Shown piece after piece: positions 20,552-32,082 of a stretch of 64,000 bases of DNA (its first letter is position 1; each line of letters starts with the position of its first letter). The stretch spans positions 86,361,758 through 86,425,757 of the forward strand of contig NC_062217.1 of assembly GCF_902686445.1 (NCBI RefSeq), given 5' to 3'. This DNA is from Sciurus carolinensis (lineage: Eukaryota > Chordata > Mammalia > Rodentia > Sciuridae). The translations under genes were made by a program, and so were the position numbers. The notes under the pieces are model-generated. The model saw only the letters and a list, made by a program, of their open reading frames with translations. It was not told where the DNA came from and made no database searches.

Positions 20552-20664
20552 AGTCTCTCCCTTGCTCTCGCTCTTTCTCTCTCTCTCTCTTTCTCACTCT
20601 CTCTCTCTCACCCTGTGGGCAGACACTCTGCCTGTCTGCTTAATAAAATCTCTTGTGTGAAAAA
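20552..20664 (+). mobile_element. retrocopy of only the R region of a class I ERV, with poly(A)
   Basis: A CT-rich segment ending ccctgtgggcagacactctgcctgtctgcttaataaaatctcttgtgtg plus a run of A. It matches the R end of the ERV at 34298-38730 (ccctgcagagagacactctgtttgctcaataaaccctcttatgtca). AATAAA is at 20642-20647 and the A run begins at the same place as in that ERV. Flanks aaaattaaaaatttc (20537-20551) and aaaattaaaatttc (20665-20678) look like a target duplication in the L1M. This is the form of an L1-mediated insertion of a 5'-truncated retroviral transcript. Confidence 0.7.
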
Positions 20665-20988
20665 AAAATTAAAATTTCATATATCAGAGACCATGCCAAC
20701 AGAGAGAAAAGGCAGCCCACAGAATGAGAAAAAGTATATGCAAACATCTAATATGAAACTAATATCCAGAATATATAAAGAACGCAACAGCAACAGAGCT
20801 CAGCTCTTTACAGAAAACTCCTACAATTCAACAACACAAAAGCAAATAGCTAATTAAAAATGGGCAAAGGACTAGACATTTCTCCAAAGATGAGATACAA
20901 ATGACCAATAATCACATGAAAAAAATGCTTAATGCTACTGACCATCAGGGAAAATGCAAATCAAAACCAACTCACACTCATTAAGATG

Positions 20989-22136
20989 GTGCACTATAAT
21001 AAGAAGTGTATGATCTTTGTTCCTAGTCTGGCACAGAACTCCCAAGATCTTTGGAGTTTCTCAATGAAAGGTGAGTCTTACTTTATTATAAGAACTTCCC
21101 CTTTCAAAATCACTTTTGCATTTTCACTGATGAGGTGACTTAGGCGGTGGTCTCTGGATAACCTCAGGATGGGGTTGGTCACCAGAAAATAGTGGTTAGA
21201 GGCTTAGAACTTCCAAGCCAATCCACTGATCTCTGATAAGGAGGGGAGCACTAGAGATTAAATTTTATAAAAACTCTTGAACAAGGAGATTTGATGAGCT
21301 TCCAGGTTATAAACCCAAGGAGGTGCTGAGAGGGTGGTACACTTTAAGAGGGCATCCCTCTGCATCTTTTCCAACTGGTTTTTCCTCAGTTGTATCCTTT
21401 ACAATAAATGGTTAAAAGTAAGTAAAGTATTTCCCTGAGTTCTATGAGTCAATCCAGCATGTGATTAAACCAAGAAGGGGCTGTGAAAACTGTTGACTTA
21501 TAACCAGTTGGTCAGGAGTTTGAGAGGCCCAGAAACACAAATGTCATCTGAATCAGGGGCAGTCTGTGGGACTGAGCCCTTAAACACATGAGGCCTGTAT
21601 TCACTTGGGATAATTAATATCAGAACTGAATTGAATTATAAAACATTGTTTGACCCCTGGACTGCAAACCCCCCAGTGTACTATTTACTGATCCCAAAGA
21701 AAGAATCTGGAGGACTCAGTAGAGGGTTTGGGCATTTTATTATATTTGTGCTCCTCATTGGTGGCAAGCTGAGACAAAATGTAGGGCCATCCCATGCCTA
21801 CAAGCAGGGGTAATATATAGGGTAGGCTGCATGCCCTCTGCATGGATGGACTTCTTCAATTGTTTTGAGTACATTCTTTTACTTTGCAAGCAAGGTGGCT
21901 CTGCTTTGATCCCCACCCAAAGATTGGAGACAAGGTAAATGGCCAGTTTCCCTTCTGTTTCTTTCATTATCATATTCTTTGGTTTCCTTTTTAACTCACC
22001 TTCAGAAAAAACAAGACTTCCTAGGCAGTGATTAGTGTTTTCCCCAACAGATGTTCAGCTTGAGTCTGGCCAATTACGGAACTGCTTGGTGTGGATAAGC
22101 CCACACCTATCGTGTCAGTGTTGTGTGTTTTCTATT
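20989..22136 (+). mobile_element. insertion in L1M: ancient mammalian LTR-like repeat, itself split
   Basis: tctcaatgaaaggtgagtcttac...ttctggataacctcaggatggggttggtcacc...tccctgagttctatgagtcaatcc...ggactgagcccttaaac...cagaactgaattgaattataaaac and later aactgcttggtgtggataagcccacacc match a repeat widespread in placental mammals that I cannot name with confidence. Between about 21640 and 22060 unrelated sequence interrupts it. No gene. Confidence 0.55.
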
Positions 22137-22505
22137 GTAAAAATTAAAATAAACAAAGGAGGAAAATAACAAGTGTTTGTTGGAGGGAATGAAAAGTGAT
22201 AGAGCTTCTGTGGAAAACAGAGTGATGGTTGCTGAAAAAATTAAACAGAATTCCCATAGGATCCAGCAATTCTACTTCTGGATATATAACCAAAATAATT
22301 GACAGTAGGTCTTAAATAGATGTGTGTACACTCACTTTCATAGCAGTGTTATTCACAATAGTCAAAAGGTGTTAGCAACTAAAGTGTCCATCAGAGGGTA
22401 AATAGATAAAATATGTTAGCAACAAACAATGGAATATTCTTCAGTCATAAATGAAGGAAATCCTGACACATGCTACAACATGGATGGACCTTGGGGACAT
22501 TATGT

Positions 22506-23183
22506 TGTTACAGAGCTGGGGCCATTTGAGAAACTGAGGCAATGTGAAGACCCTCTTCAAGCCCCAGTTCTTGTGACTAAGTCAGAAAGATTTCAGACAT
22601 GTCACTCAGAGTAATAGGCATGAGTTTATTGAAGGGATAGGAAAAGGGAAAGGGGACATTCTCAAGGAAGAAAATGGGTCCTCTCAGAGATGAGAGAGAC
22701 AATGTGCTTCTCCTGCACTCCAGTTTTATTGGGGATCCCAGAGAAGTTTCCAGAGAGTCTTACCCAGGTCCACCTCTTGACTTTTGACTGACAGCAGGGT
22801 AACATCAGACGTTTAAGTTCCCACTGTCATGGCAACTCAAGGTCACCTTGGCCCATGCTGACCAGTTCTAATTGGATTCTTAACCATACATTCTTACAGA
22901 TTTTATGGTTAGGAGGAACTATCCTAATCTCCCAGTTTCAGGATCTGGTCAAAAAAGTCTCCTAGATTCCTACCATCAATATTATTTTGGGCCTGCATTT
23001 TTGCAGTTAACAGGGAGTTTGCTGAGGAATGTGACATATCCTGTCCATTAAGGCCAGGTAGGGCTGCAAGTAAATTGCTTCTTAGAAAAGAAAGCATGTG
23101 GGGGTCAGCCCAGTGGGCATATTTTATAGAATTATTCTCTTAACCTCATGTACCCACCATCCTTGCTAGTCTGTTCCCTAACA
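22506..23183 (-). mobile_element. solo LTR, probably ERV1-type, antisense
   Basis: A 678-bp insertion in the L1M with inverted ends TGTTA...TAACA and a likely 4-bp duplication (atgt 22502-22505, atgc 23184-23187). On the minus strand an AATAAA lies near 22625, inside the LTR, as expected for a polyadenylation signal. No internal retroviral sequence, so a solo LTR. The family is not recognised. Confidence 0.65.
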
Positions 23184-23259
23184 ATGCCAAGTGAACAAAT
23201 ACAAAATGACAAATACTGTATGATTTTTCTTATATAAGTAACTAGAGTAGATAAGATAG

Positions 23260-23649
23260 TGTTATGGTTTGGATGTGAGGTGTCCCCCAAAAGTTCACTT
23301 GTGAGACAATGCAAGAAGGTTCAGAGGAGAAATGATGGGGTTGTGAGAGTCTTAATCCAATCAGTGATTTAATTCTCTGAGTGGTAACTGAATTGGTAGG
23401 GTGTGGCTGGAGGAGGTGGGAATTCGGGCATGGCTTTGGGTATATATTTCTGTTGAATGGAGACTCTCTGCTTCCTGATCACCATGATGTGAGTCACTTC
23501 CTTCTGCCACCCATGGTGAGCCCTAAGGAATGGAGCCGGCCTATGGACTAAGACCTCTGAAACCGTGAGCCCCCAAATAAATCTTTCCTCCTCTATAATT
23601 ATGCTGGTCAGATTATTTAGTCACAGCAGTAAAAAAGCTGACTAAAACA
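23260..23649 (+). mobile_element. ERVL-MaLR solo LTR
   Basis: 390 bp, tgttatggtttggatgtgaggtgtcccccaaaag...gctgactaaaaca, with a 5-bp duplication gatag/ggtag (23255-23259 and 23650-23654, one mismatch) and AATAAA near 23576. Inserted in the L1M 3' UTR. Confidence 0.88.
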
Positions 23650-23885
23650 GGTAGTGACAGGAAATTGAAAATTAGTTAATAGGAAGTAGGATGGGGAATG
23701 GGAAGTTAATATCTAAAGGGTAAAGAGTTTCAGTCTGGGAAGATGAAAAAAGTTCTGGGGATGGATGGCGGGCATAGTTGTACAATATTGTGAATATGGT
23801 TAACACCACTGGCTCATATATCTAAAAAGGGTAATGATGATAAATTTTATGTTAGGTATATTTTACTACAGTAATAACAAAACAA

Positions 23886-24693
23886 ATCCCCTTCTTTGAA
23901 GTAGTTTATATTCTATTGAATATAGACAATAAACCAATGAATATACAGTCAGGCCATGAGAGAGACAGAGTAGATGGGTAAGATAATTACCGGAAGACCA
24001 GGAGGTAAGATCTGAGGCCTGGGTGAGCATCTACAAGAGGAACATTCCATACTGAAGCATTCCTGAAGAACAGCAAAGGGGCTTTCATGGCTGGGCCATC
24101 CCATGAGGACAGGAATGTGCCATGCTGAAGTTGGAGGAGAGCCCAAGGACAATCCATGTGTGGAGTTTGCATCTTTCTTTAATGGTGAGTGCAGTCCATG
24201 GAGTTTTTAGTAGGAGAGAGAATCTGCCCATTTACATTTTACAAGGCTCATGTGGGCTGCTATTTGAAGACTAGACTAAAGGAGAACAAGGATGAAAGCA
24301 AAGGAAACAGAAAAAGACAATGGTGACTTGACTAGGATGGAGATGATAAGAAATGAAGAGATTCTGGATATTCTCTGGAAATAGAGTCAATGGGATTTGC
24401 TGATAGAAATGTGGGGTAACAGAGAAATCCAGGATGACTCCAAGGGCTTTGGTCTGAACAACTAGATTAATGAATGACTTCAAAGGAGTAAGGTCTTAGA
24501 TGCTTATTAGACATCCAAACATCTAAGAATTTGGATATATCATTTATAGTTCTGGGGAGACATAGAACTGGAGATATAAATTTGACAAGCCTCAGCAATT
24601 AGATGGACTTTAATGGAGTAGATGTAGTCTACTATTAACCTTGAGGACTAAGCTCTGTTACATCCCAACAATCAGAGAACAAAAAATATAGTG
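23886..24693. other. intergenic, nothing recognised
   Basis: No gene supported; minus-strand open frames show no domain. Confidence 0.55.
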
Positions 24694-24900
24694 TATTAGT
24701 TATCCAGTGTTGCATAACAAATCATATCTATTTTGGTGGCCTAAAACCATGATCATCATCATCTCTCCTAGTTTCTGTGGGTTCGGGATCACTTGGCTAG
24801 ACAACTGTGATTCTCACCAAGTGGCAGCTGCATATCAGCTGGGACTGTAATTACCCAAAGTTTCCACCAGGACTGAAGGATTCATTTCTAAGTGTCTCAT
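24694..24900 (-). mobile_element. MLT1-like LTR fragment, antisense
   Basis: gtgtattagttatccagtgttgcataacaaatcatatctattttggtggcctaaaacca...gtttctgtgggttcgggatcacttgg is an inverted MLT1-type LTR 3' end. Confidence 0.6.
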
Positions 24901-24937
24901 TTTTTTTTAAAAAGGTTACTATAACTTTCACTCTACT

Positions 24938-25015
24938 CATTCATTATTAGTCTGTGCAGTTGATGTAGTTTTATTTTATACATTCATTATTAGTCTGTGC
25001 AGTTGATGTAGTTTT
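24938..25015. repeat. 43-bp tandem duplication
   Basis: cattcattattagtctgtgcagttgatgtagtttt occurs at 24938-24972 and again at 24981-25015 without mismatch, about 60 bp before the full-length L1. Confidence 0.92.
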
Positions 25016-25063
25016 CTTTTATAATGAAAAAGTTTTTTAAAAAACATCACTACAAGTAAAGTT

Positions 25064-25074
25064 AAAAGACAAAC
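25064..25074. repeat. L1 target-site duplication, left copy
   Basis: aaaagacaaac, repeated at 31613-31623 after the L1 poly(A). The flanks read almost the same for four more bases. Confidence 0.85.
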
Positions 25075-26495
25075 TGGGGGTTGGGGGATCCAAGATGGCA
25101 GACTAGAGGGAGGCTGCGTTCCTTGTCGCTCCATAACTCTGGTTTCAAGCAGAGGATATCTGTTTCTTGGTGAGGCAGTTTTTGCTGCTTATCAATCCCC
25201 TGGTGTTACCCCATTTGTCTGCTGTGATGACCTGCAGTCTGCCAGCATATTGACGCCTTTTTTGAGTGCAGATTGCTCACTGTCAGGCGCCTACCATCCG
25301 CCATTTGCCTGCCTCTGGCCAGTCCCATCGCCTGCCTTACACCTATCCATCACCCAACGCACGAGGTTCACCTCCCGATCGTCCGACAACAGTCAGCAAA
25401 CTGATCGCCGACCGCCAGTGGAACACCAGCTGCCTGCTGTTGCCTGGAAGTTCTCTGTCACAGTACCTGCAGGTTTGATTACACATGGCTGCCGCCATTT
25501 TGAGACAACAGCCAGGCCCCATAGGACCCCTGGCTGGACTGACTGAGCCCCGTCTCCAGGATCCCTCAGCCCAACTGATCACTCCCTGCCTCTGGAGCCC
25601 TCACATCGACTGACTGCTCCCTGCCACCAGGAATCCCAGACCAACTGACTGCGCCCTATCACTAGGACCCCAGACCGACTGATTGCACCCAGCCTCCAGA
25701 ATCCCACAACCACACCAAACACACCCGACCTCCAGGAACCCTGCCTGACAAATTGCATCCTGACTCCAGGACCTCCAGCCGACCACATCCACACACTGAG
25801 CTGCAGCTCCCCATTTGCCAACACATTTCGAAGCCAGAGTGGCCATCTTGGATAATCCTGGAAGCCATGGCTCCAATCTTTACGTGGGGCAAATCCCATC
25901 CTGAGTCGTCTGCTGGAGGCTTGAAGCTCATTGTCAGGTACCTCTCATGCATCAGGCTACTGAATTCTAGGAGGTTTCATTATTATATGACTGTTATACA
26001 GTAGATTTTCTTTTTTCTCCTTTTTAAAAAATTTAAGTTTTTATTTCTTTACTTTTCTTGCTCTCTTTTTCTTTTGTTTACCTGTTCCCTCAGAGTCTCT
26101 TTCTCCCTTTTTTGTATGCTACCATCCAATTTCTTTTGATTACACTCTCACCCTTTCTATTCTCTAGAACTTCTGTATATTCTTTTCTTATCCCATTAAC
26201 AGCCACATTCTACATCCCTCTGCATCCTCTTTGTCCTCCATTTGAAACTGCAGACCTTATTGCAAATCTGTTTGTTTTATTGAAGATAATATTTTAATTC
26301 ATTCTGTTTATTATGACAATTTTGTTATTGTCCTCATAGGGGCTATTTGGTCTAGGATTGCATAGTGTCTGAATTGGGCACTGCTAATATTGATCTCCTC
26401 TTAAAGAAAGGCTTTTGGAAACCTATAGGGCCACTATAAGCCTATAGGGGGAAATCTGCAATACCCCAGATCTGCACTGCTATGGGGGAAGATAC
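25075..26495 (+). promoter_or_regulatory. L1 5' UTR / internal promoter
   Basis: The first 30 nt include the YY1-type motif ccaagatggc, which in human L1 sets the start of transcription. A GC-rich block (25230-25960) with a degenerate repeat of about 35 bp follows, then a pyrimidine-rich stretch (25990-26300) before ORF1. Confidence 0.75.
25537..25795 (+). repeat. degenerate tandem repeat of about 35 bp in the L1 5' UTR
   Basis: Successive units of the form (a)actgactg(c)(t/g)ccctgcc-ccagga-tccc-agacc, about seven of them, drifting in sequence. Rodent L1 promoters are often built from repeats (mouse monomers of about 200 bp); the short unit here is different. Confidence 0.6.
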
Positions 26496-27520
26496 ATGAA
26501 CAACATGAAAAGACAAGGGAAGAAAATGATCCAAACAAATCTAGATTCTATATTAATAGAATTCAATGACAGTATGTTAGAAGAAATGTCAGAAAAGGAC
26601 TTCAGATTTTACATGATTAAGATGATTCACAAAGCAAAGGATGAGATAAGAGAGCAAATGCAGGCAATGAATGAAAATATCAATAAGCTGAAAGAGCACC
26701 TGCAGGAAGCAAAAGATCATTTCAACAAAGAGATAGAGATTCTCAAAAAAAAAAAAAACCAAACAGAAATCCTTGAAATGAAGGAAACAATAAGCCAAAT
26801 AAAAAACTCAATGGAAAGCATCACCAAAGGACTAGACCACTTGGAAGACAGAACCTCAGACAATGAAGACAAAATATTTAATCTTGAAAATAAAGATGAC
26901 CAAACAGAGAAGATGGTAAGAAATTATGAACAGAATCTCCAAGAACTATGAGACATCATGAAAAGACCAAATTTAAGAATTATTGGGATTGAGGAAGGCA
27001 CAGAGATACAAACCAAAGGAATGAACAACTTAGTCAATGAAATAATACCAGAAAATTTCCCAAACATGAAGAATGAAATGGAAAATCAAATACAAGAGGC
27101 TTACAGAACACCAAATGAACAAAATCACAACAGATCCATACCAAGGCACATTATAATGAAAATGTCTAACTTTCAAAATAAAGATAGATTTTGAAGGGCG
27201 CGAGAGAAAAGCCTCAGATTACATATAGGGGGAGACCAATACAGATAGCAGCAGACTTCTCAACCCAGACTCTAAAAGCTAGAAGGGCCTGGAACCACAT
27301 ATTTCAAGCTCTGAAAGAACATGGTTGCCAACCAAGAATCCTATACCCAGCAAAACTAACCTACAGATTTGAAGATGAAATAAAATCCTTCCATGATAAA
27401 CAAAAGTTAAAAGAATTTACAAATAGAAAGCCTGCACTACAGAATGTTCTCAACAAAATATTCCATGATGAGGAATTGAAAAACAACAATGGAGGTCAGC
27501 AAAAGGAGGAACTACCTTAG
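26496..27520 (+). pseudogene. L1 ORF1 (RNA-binding chaperone), broken
   Basis: ORF1p trimerises and coats L1 RNA. From 26496 the frame encodes an N-terminal part and a coiled coil (roughly residues 40-150, rich in K/E/L heptads), including a run of lysines from an A homopolymer at 26747-26758. An in-frame TGA at 26949-26951 follows. The RRM part begins at once after it (KRPNLRIIGIEEG near 26958-27000) and ends at a TGA at 27192-27194, where the frame changes. The C-terminal domain (RPIQIAADFSTQTLKARRAW near 27230-27290; CQPRILYPAKLTYRFEDEI) continues in the new frame to 27520. Two lesions; non-functional. Confidence 0.88.
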
Positions 27521-27575
27521 AGAAAAACCACTCAAAGGAGAAACCAAGCCAACTTAAAAACCAAAAATAAGCCAA

Positions 27576-30500
27576 ATGACTGGGAATACAAATCATATCA
27601 CAATAATAACCCTGAATGTTAATGGCCTAAACTCATCAATCAAAAGACATATACTGGCAGAATGGATTAAAAAGAAAGACCCAACAATATGCTGCCTGCA
27701 AGAGACTCACCTCATAGAAAAAGACATCCACAGACTAAAGGTGAAAGGATGGGAAAAAACCTACCATGCACATGGACTCAGTAAAAAAGCGGGGATTTCC
27801 AACCTTATATCAGATAAAGTAGACTTCAAGCCAAAGTTAGTCAGAAGGGATAAAGAAGGACATTTCATACTGCTTAAGGGAACCATAAATCAGGAAGACA
27901 TAATGATAGTAAATATTTATGCCCCAAACAATGGTGCATCCCTGTACATCAAACAAATCCTTCTCAATTTCAGGAATCACATAGGCCACAACACAATAAT
28001 TCTGGGTGACTTTAAAACACTGCTGTCACCACTAGATAGATCTTCCAAACAAAATCCAACCAAAGAAACCATAGAACTCAATAACACAATCAATAACCTA
28101 GACTTAATAGACATATATAGAATATTCCATCCATCAACAAGCAGATTCACTTTCTTCTCAGCAGCACATGGATCCTTCTCGAAAATAGACCATATGTTAT
28201 GCCACAAAGCAGCCCTTAGGAAATGCAAAAAAATAGAGATACTGCCTTGTGTTCTATCAGATCATAATGGACTGAGAATAGAAATCAATGACAAAATAAA
28301 AAACAGAAATTATTCCAACACCTGGAGACTAAATAATATGCTATTGAATGAAACATGGATAACAGAAAACATCAGGGAGGAGATAAAAAAATTCTTAGAG
28401 GTCAATGAGAATGACGATACAACATTTCAAAATCTCTGGGACACTATGAAAGCGGTACTAAGAGGAAAATTCATTGCATGGAGCACATTCCAGAAAAGAA
28501 TGAAAAGTCAACAACTAAATGATCTAATATTACAGCTCAAAGCCCTAGAAAAAGAACAGAATAACAGCAAAAGTAGTAGAAGACAGGAAATAACTAAAAT
28601 CAGAGATGAAATCAATGAAATTGAAACAAGAGAAACAATTCAAATAATTGACAAAACAAAAAGTTGGTTCTTTGAGAAAGTAAACAAAATAGACAAACCC
28701 TTAGCCACACTAACAAAGAGAAGGAGAGAGAAAACTCAAATTACTAAAATTTGTGATGAAAAAGGAAATATCACGAAAGATACCACTGAGATACATAACA
28801 TAATGAGAAGCTACTTTGAAAATCTGTATTCCAACAAAATAGAATCTACCGAAGACATTAACAAATTTCTAGAGACATATGCTCCTCCCAAACTGAACCA
28901 GGAGGACATACACAATTTAAACAGATCAATATCAAGCAATGAAATAGAAGACACCATTAAAAACCTACCATCTAAGAAAAGTCCAGGACCAGACGGATTC
29001 TTAGCCCAGTTCTACAAGACCTTCAAAGAAGAACTCATTCCAATACTTCTCAAAGTATTCCAGGAAATAGAAAAAGAGGGTACCTACCAAACTCATTCTG
29101 TGAAGCTAATATCACCCTCATACCCAAAGCAGGAAAAGGCACATCAAGGAAAGAAAATTTTAGACCAATATCCTTGATGAATACAGATGCAAAGATCCTT
29201 AACAAAATGTTGGCAAACCATATCCAAAAGCATATTAAGAAAATCATGCACCACAATCAAGTGAGGTTCATCCCTGGAATGCAAGGATGGTTTAACATCC
29301 ATAAATCAATAAACGTAATCCATCATGTCAATAGACTTAAGGAAAAGAATCATATGATTATTTCAATTGACGCAGAAAAAGCATTCAACAAAATACAACA
29401 CCCCTTCATGCTCAAAACACTAGAAAAAATAGGGATAGTAGGAACATATCTGAACATTGTAAAGGCTATTTATGCTAAGCCCATGGCTGACATCATTCTT
29501 AATGGAGAAAAACTAAAACCATTCCCTTTAAAAATGGTAACGAGACAGGGATGTCCTCTTTCACCACTTCTATTCAACATTGTCCTCGAAACTCTAGCCA
29601 GAGAAATTAGGCAGACCAAAGAAATTAAAGGGATACGAATAGGAAAAGAAGAACGTAAGCTGTCACTATTTGCAGATGACATGATTCTATATTTAGAGGA
29701 TCCAAAAACCTCCTCCAAAAAACTTCTAGACCTCATCAATGAATTCAGCAAAATAGCAGGCTATAAAATCAACACGCATAAATCTAAAGCATTTTTATAC
29801 GCAAGTGACGAAAAAGGGAAATGAGGAAAACAACCCCATTTGCAATAGCCTCAAAAAAAATAAAATACTTGGGCATCAATCTAACCAAAGAGGTAAAAGA
29901 TCTCTACAATGAAAACTACAAAACATTGAAGAAAGAAATTAAGGAAGACCTTAGAAGATGGAAAGATCTCCCATGTTCTTGGATAGGCAGAATTAATATT
30001 GTCAAAATGGCCATACTACCAAAAGTGCTATACAGATTCAATGCAATTCCAATTAAAATCCCAATGACGTACCTTACAGAAATAGAACAAGCAATCATGA
30101 AATTCATCTGGAAGAATAAGAAACCCAGAATAGCTAAAGCACTCCTTAGCAGGAAGAATGAAACAGGGGGTATCGCAATACCAGAACTTCAACTATACTA
30201 CAAAGCAATAGTAACAAAAACAGCATGGTATTGGCACCAAAATAGACAGGTAGATCAATGGTACAGAATAGAGGACACGGACACAAACCCAAATAAATAC
30301 AATTTTCTCATACTAGACAAAGATGCCAAAAATATGCAATGGAGAAAAGATAGCCTCTTCAACAAATGGTGCTGGGAAAACTGGAAGTCCATATGTAACA
30401 GAATAAAACTAAACCCCTATCTCTCACAAAAATCAACTCACAATGGATCAAGGACTTCAAAATCAGACCAGAGACCCTGCATCATATAGAAGAAAAAGTA

Positions 30501-31384
30501 GGTCCAAATCTTCAACTTGTTGGCTTAGGATCAGACTTCCTTAACAGGACTCCCATAGCACAAGCAATAAAAGCAAGAATCAACAACTGGGATAGATTCA
30601 AACTAAAAAGCTTTCTCTCAACAAAGGAAAAACTATCAGCAATGCAAAGAGAGAGCCTACAGAGTGGGAGAATATCTTTGCCACTCATACTTCAGATAGA
30701 GCACTAATTTCCAGATTATATAAAGAACTCAAAAAACTCTACACCAAGAATACAAATAACCCAATCAACAAATGGGCTAAGGATATGAACAGATGCTTCA
30801 CAGAAGAAAATCTACAAGCAATCAACAAACATGAAAAAATGTTCACCATCTTTAGTAATAAGAGAAATGTAAATCAAAACTACACTAAGATTCCATCTCA
30901 CCCCAATTAGAATGGTGATTATCAAGAATACAAGCAACAACAGGTGTTGGCGAGGATGTGGGGAAAAAGGTACACTCATACATTGCTGGTTAGGCTGCAA
31001 ATTAGTGCAGCCACTCTGGAAAGCAGTGTGGATATTCCTTAGAAAACTTGGAATGGACCCACCATTTGACCCAGCTATCCCACTCCTCGGCCTATACCCA
31101 AAGGACTTCAAATCAGCATACTACAGAGATACAGCCACATCAATGTTCATAGCTGCTCAATTCACAATAGCCAGACTGTGGAACCAACCTAAATGTCCTT
31201 CAATTGATGAATGGATAAAGAAACTGTGGTATATATATATACAATGGAATATTTCTCAGCTATAAAGAATAATAAAATTATGGCATTTGCAGGCAAATGG
31301 ATGAAATTGGAGGATATCATGCTAAGTGAAATAAGCCAATCTCAAAAATCCAAAAGGGGAATGATCTCACTGATAAGCGGATGA
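27576..31384 (+). pseudogene. L1 ORF2 (endonuclease / reverse transcriptase), broken
   Basis: ORF2p nicks DNA and reverse-transcribes RNA at the nick. The start at 27576 (MTGNTNHITIITLNVNGLN) matches the family start. The endonuclease has QETH, IYAPNNGA, SKIDH and SDHNGL boxes, but GDFN reads GDFK near 28008-28019, losing a conserved Asn. The first frame runs 533 codons to 29177. Reverse transcriptase: SPGPDGF near 28980, then a frame change near 29080; SIDAEKAF with catalytic Asp near 29366-29390, [12 protein letters not shown] near 29544-29580, and an intact FADD box near 29671-29682. A further frame change occurs near 29820; a 30489 stop and later breaks follow. The Cys-rich C-terminus ([21 protein letters not shown]) is readable at 30933-31000, and a (TA)n slip near 31230-31242 breaks the last 40 codons. 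Confidence 0.92.
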
Positions 31385-31612
31385 TGAGACATAACGGGGG
31401 GTGGGAGGGGGGCAAGAATGGAGGAAGGAGGTACTGTATATAGGGAAAGGAGGGGTGGGAGTGGTGGGGGGGAAGAAAAAAATAACAGAATGAATCAAAC
31501 ATCATTACCCTATGTAACTGTATGATTACGCAAATGTATGCTGTTACTCCATGTACAAACAGAAACAACATGTATCCCATTTGTTTACAATAAAAATAAA
31601 TTAAAATTAAAA
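31385..31612 (+). other. L1 3' UTR with G-rich tract and A-rich tail
   Basis: gggggg runs at 31397-31412 and 31450-31471 (a known L1 feature able to form quadruplexes) precede catgtatcccatttgtttacaataaaaataaattaaaattaaaaaaaa. This 3' end recurs inverted at 17729-17880 and 49450-49625. Confidence 0.85.
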
Positions 31613-31623
31613 AAAAGACAAAC

Positions 31624-31950
31624 CGGGAAGAAATATTTAAATCTCACATTATGATTATAGGATTACACCCCCCCCCACCCCCAGCAAAAGAAAAACAAAA
31701 CAGAAAGAGCCCCTAGAAATTGCTAAAAAGATAAAACCCCCAGTAGAAAAGTGAAACACAGAGTTCTCAGAACAGGAAATGCATCTGGCCCTTCAACAAA
31801 TGAAGAAAGTTTTTGCCTCACTCCTGGTAAGATAAAGACGGATCTTTGAGGCATAGAAAGTCTCTTCCTAAAGATTCCTTGAAAATCAAGGTCAAGCCTA
31901 TTTTACTTCCTGGTTTAGACCCTGCTAAGAGCTACCCACATACTCAGGTG
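31624..31950. other. intergenic, nothing recognised
   Basis: Contains a C run at 31669-31684. The first 30 bp (gggaagaaatatttaaatctcacattatga) resemble 32386-32415. Confidence 0.55.
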
Positions 31951-31951
31951 T

Positions 31952-32082
31952 TTGTTTTGTCTTTGAGACAGAATCTCAATATGTTGCCCGGCTGGTCTCA
32001 AACTCAAAACCTCAAATGATCCTCTGCCTTAGCCACCTGAGCAGTTGGGACAACAGGCGGGCACCTTCACACCCAGGTAGGT
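31952..32082 (-). mobile_element. B1-type SINE, antisense
   Basis: ttgtctttgagacagaatctcaatatgttgcccggctggtctcaaactcaaaacctcaaatgatcctctgccttagccacctgagcagttgggacaacaggcgggcacc is a reversed 7SL-derived B1 monomer. Confidence 0.82.

Larger units (their letters stand above)
20281..23885 (+). mobile_element. old L1M 3' half, broken by four later insertions
   Basis: L1 ORF2 C-terminal and 3' UTR sequence appears in order at 20281-20551, 20679-20988, 22137-22505, 23188-23254 and 23655-23885. Landmarks are aagaaaatacctaaaaaa..., aatgggcaaaggactagacatttctcc, atggaatattcttcagtcataaatgaagg, gacaaatactgtatgattt and gggaagatgaaaaaagttctgggg. Each break is filled by a separate insertion, listed separately. 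Frames are too decayed for coding. Confidence 0.8.
25075..31612 (+). mobile_element. full-length L1 LINE, damaged
   Basis: 6.5 kb from a gggggatccaagatggcagactagaggg 5' end to an A-rich tail, with target duplications. Contains a 1.4-kb GC-rich 5' UTR, ORF1 (26496-27520), ORF2 (27576-31384) and a G-rich 3' UTR. Several stops and frameshifts break both ORFs, so it cannot retrotranspose as it is. It shares its 3' end with the truncated copies at 17729-18908 and 49450-49625. Confidence 0.95.

Noticed and set aside
22506..23183. A single-exon gene between L1M pieces
   Set aside because: Ends TGTTA/TAACA, a probable 4-bp duplication and an internal antisense AATAAA fit a solo LTR; no long frame.
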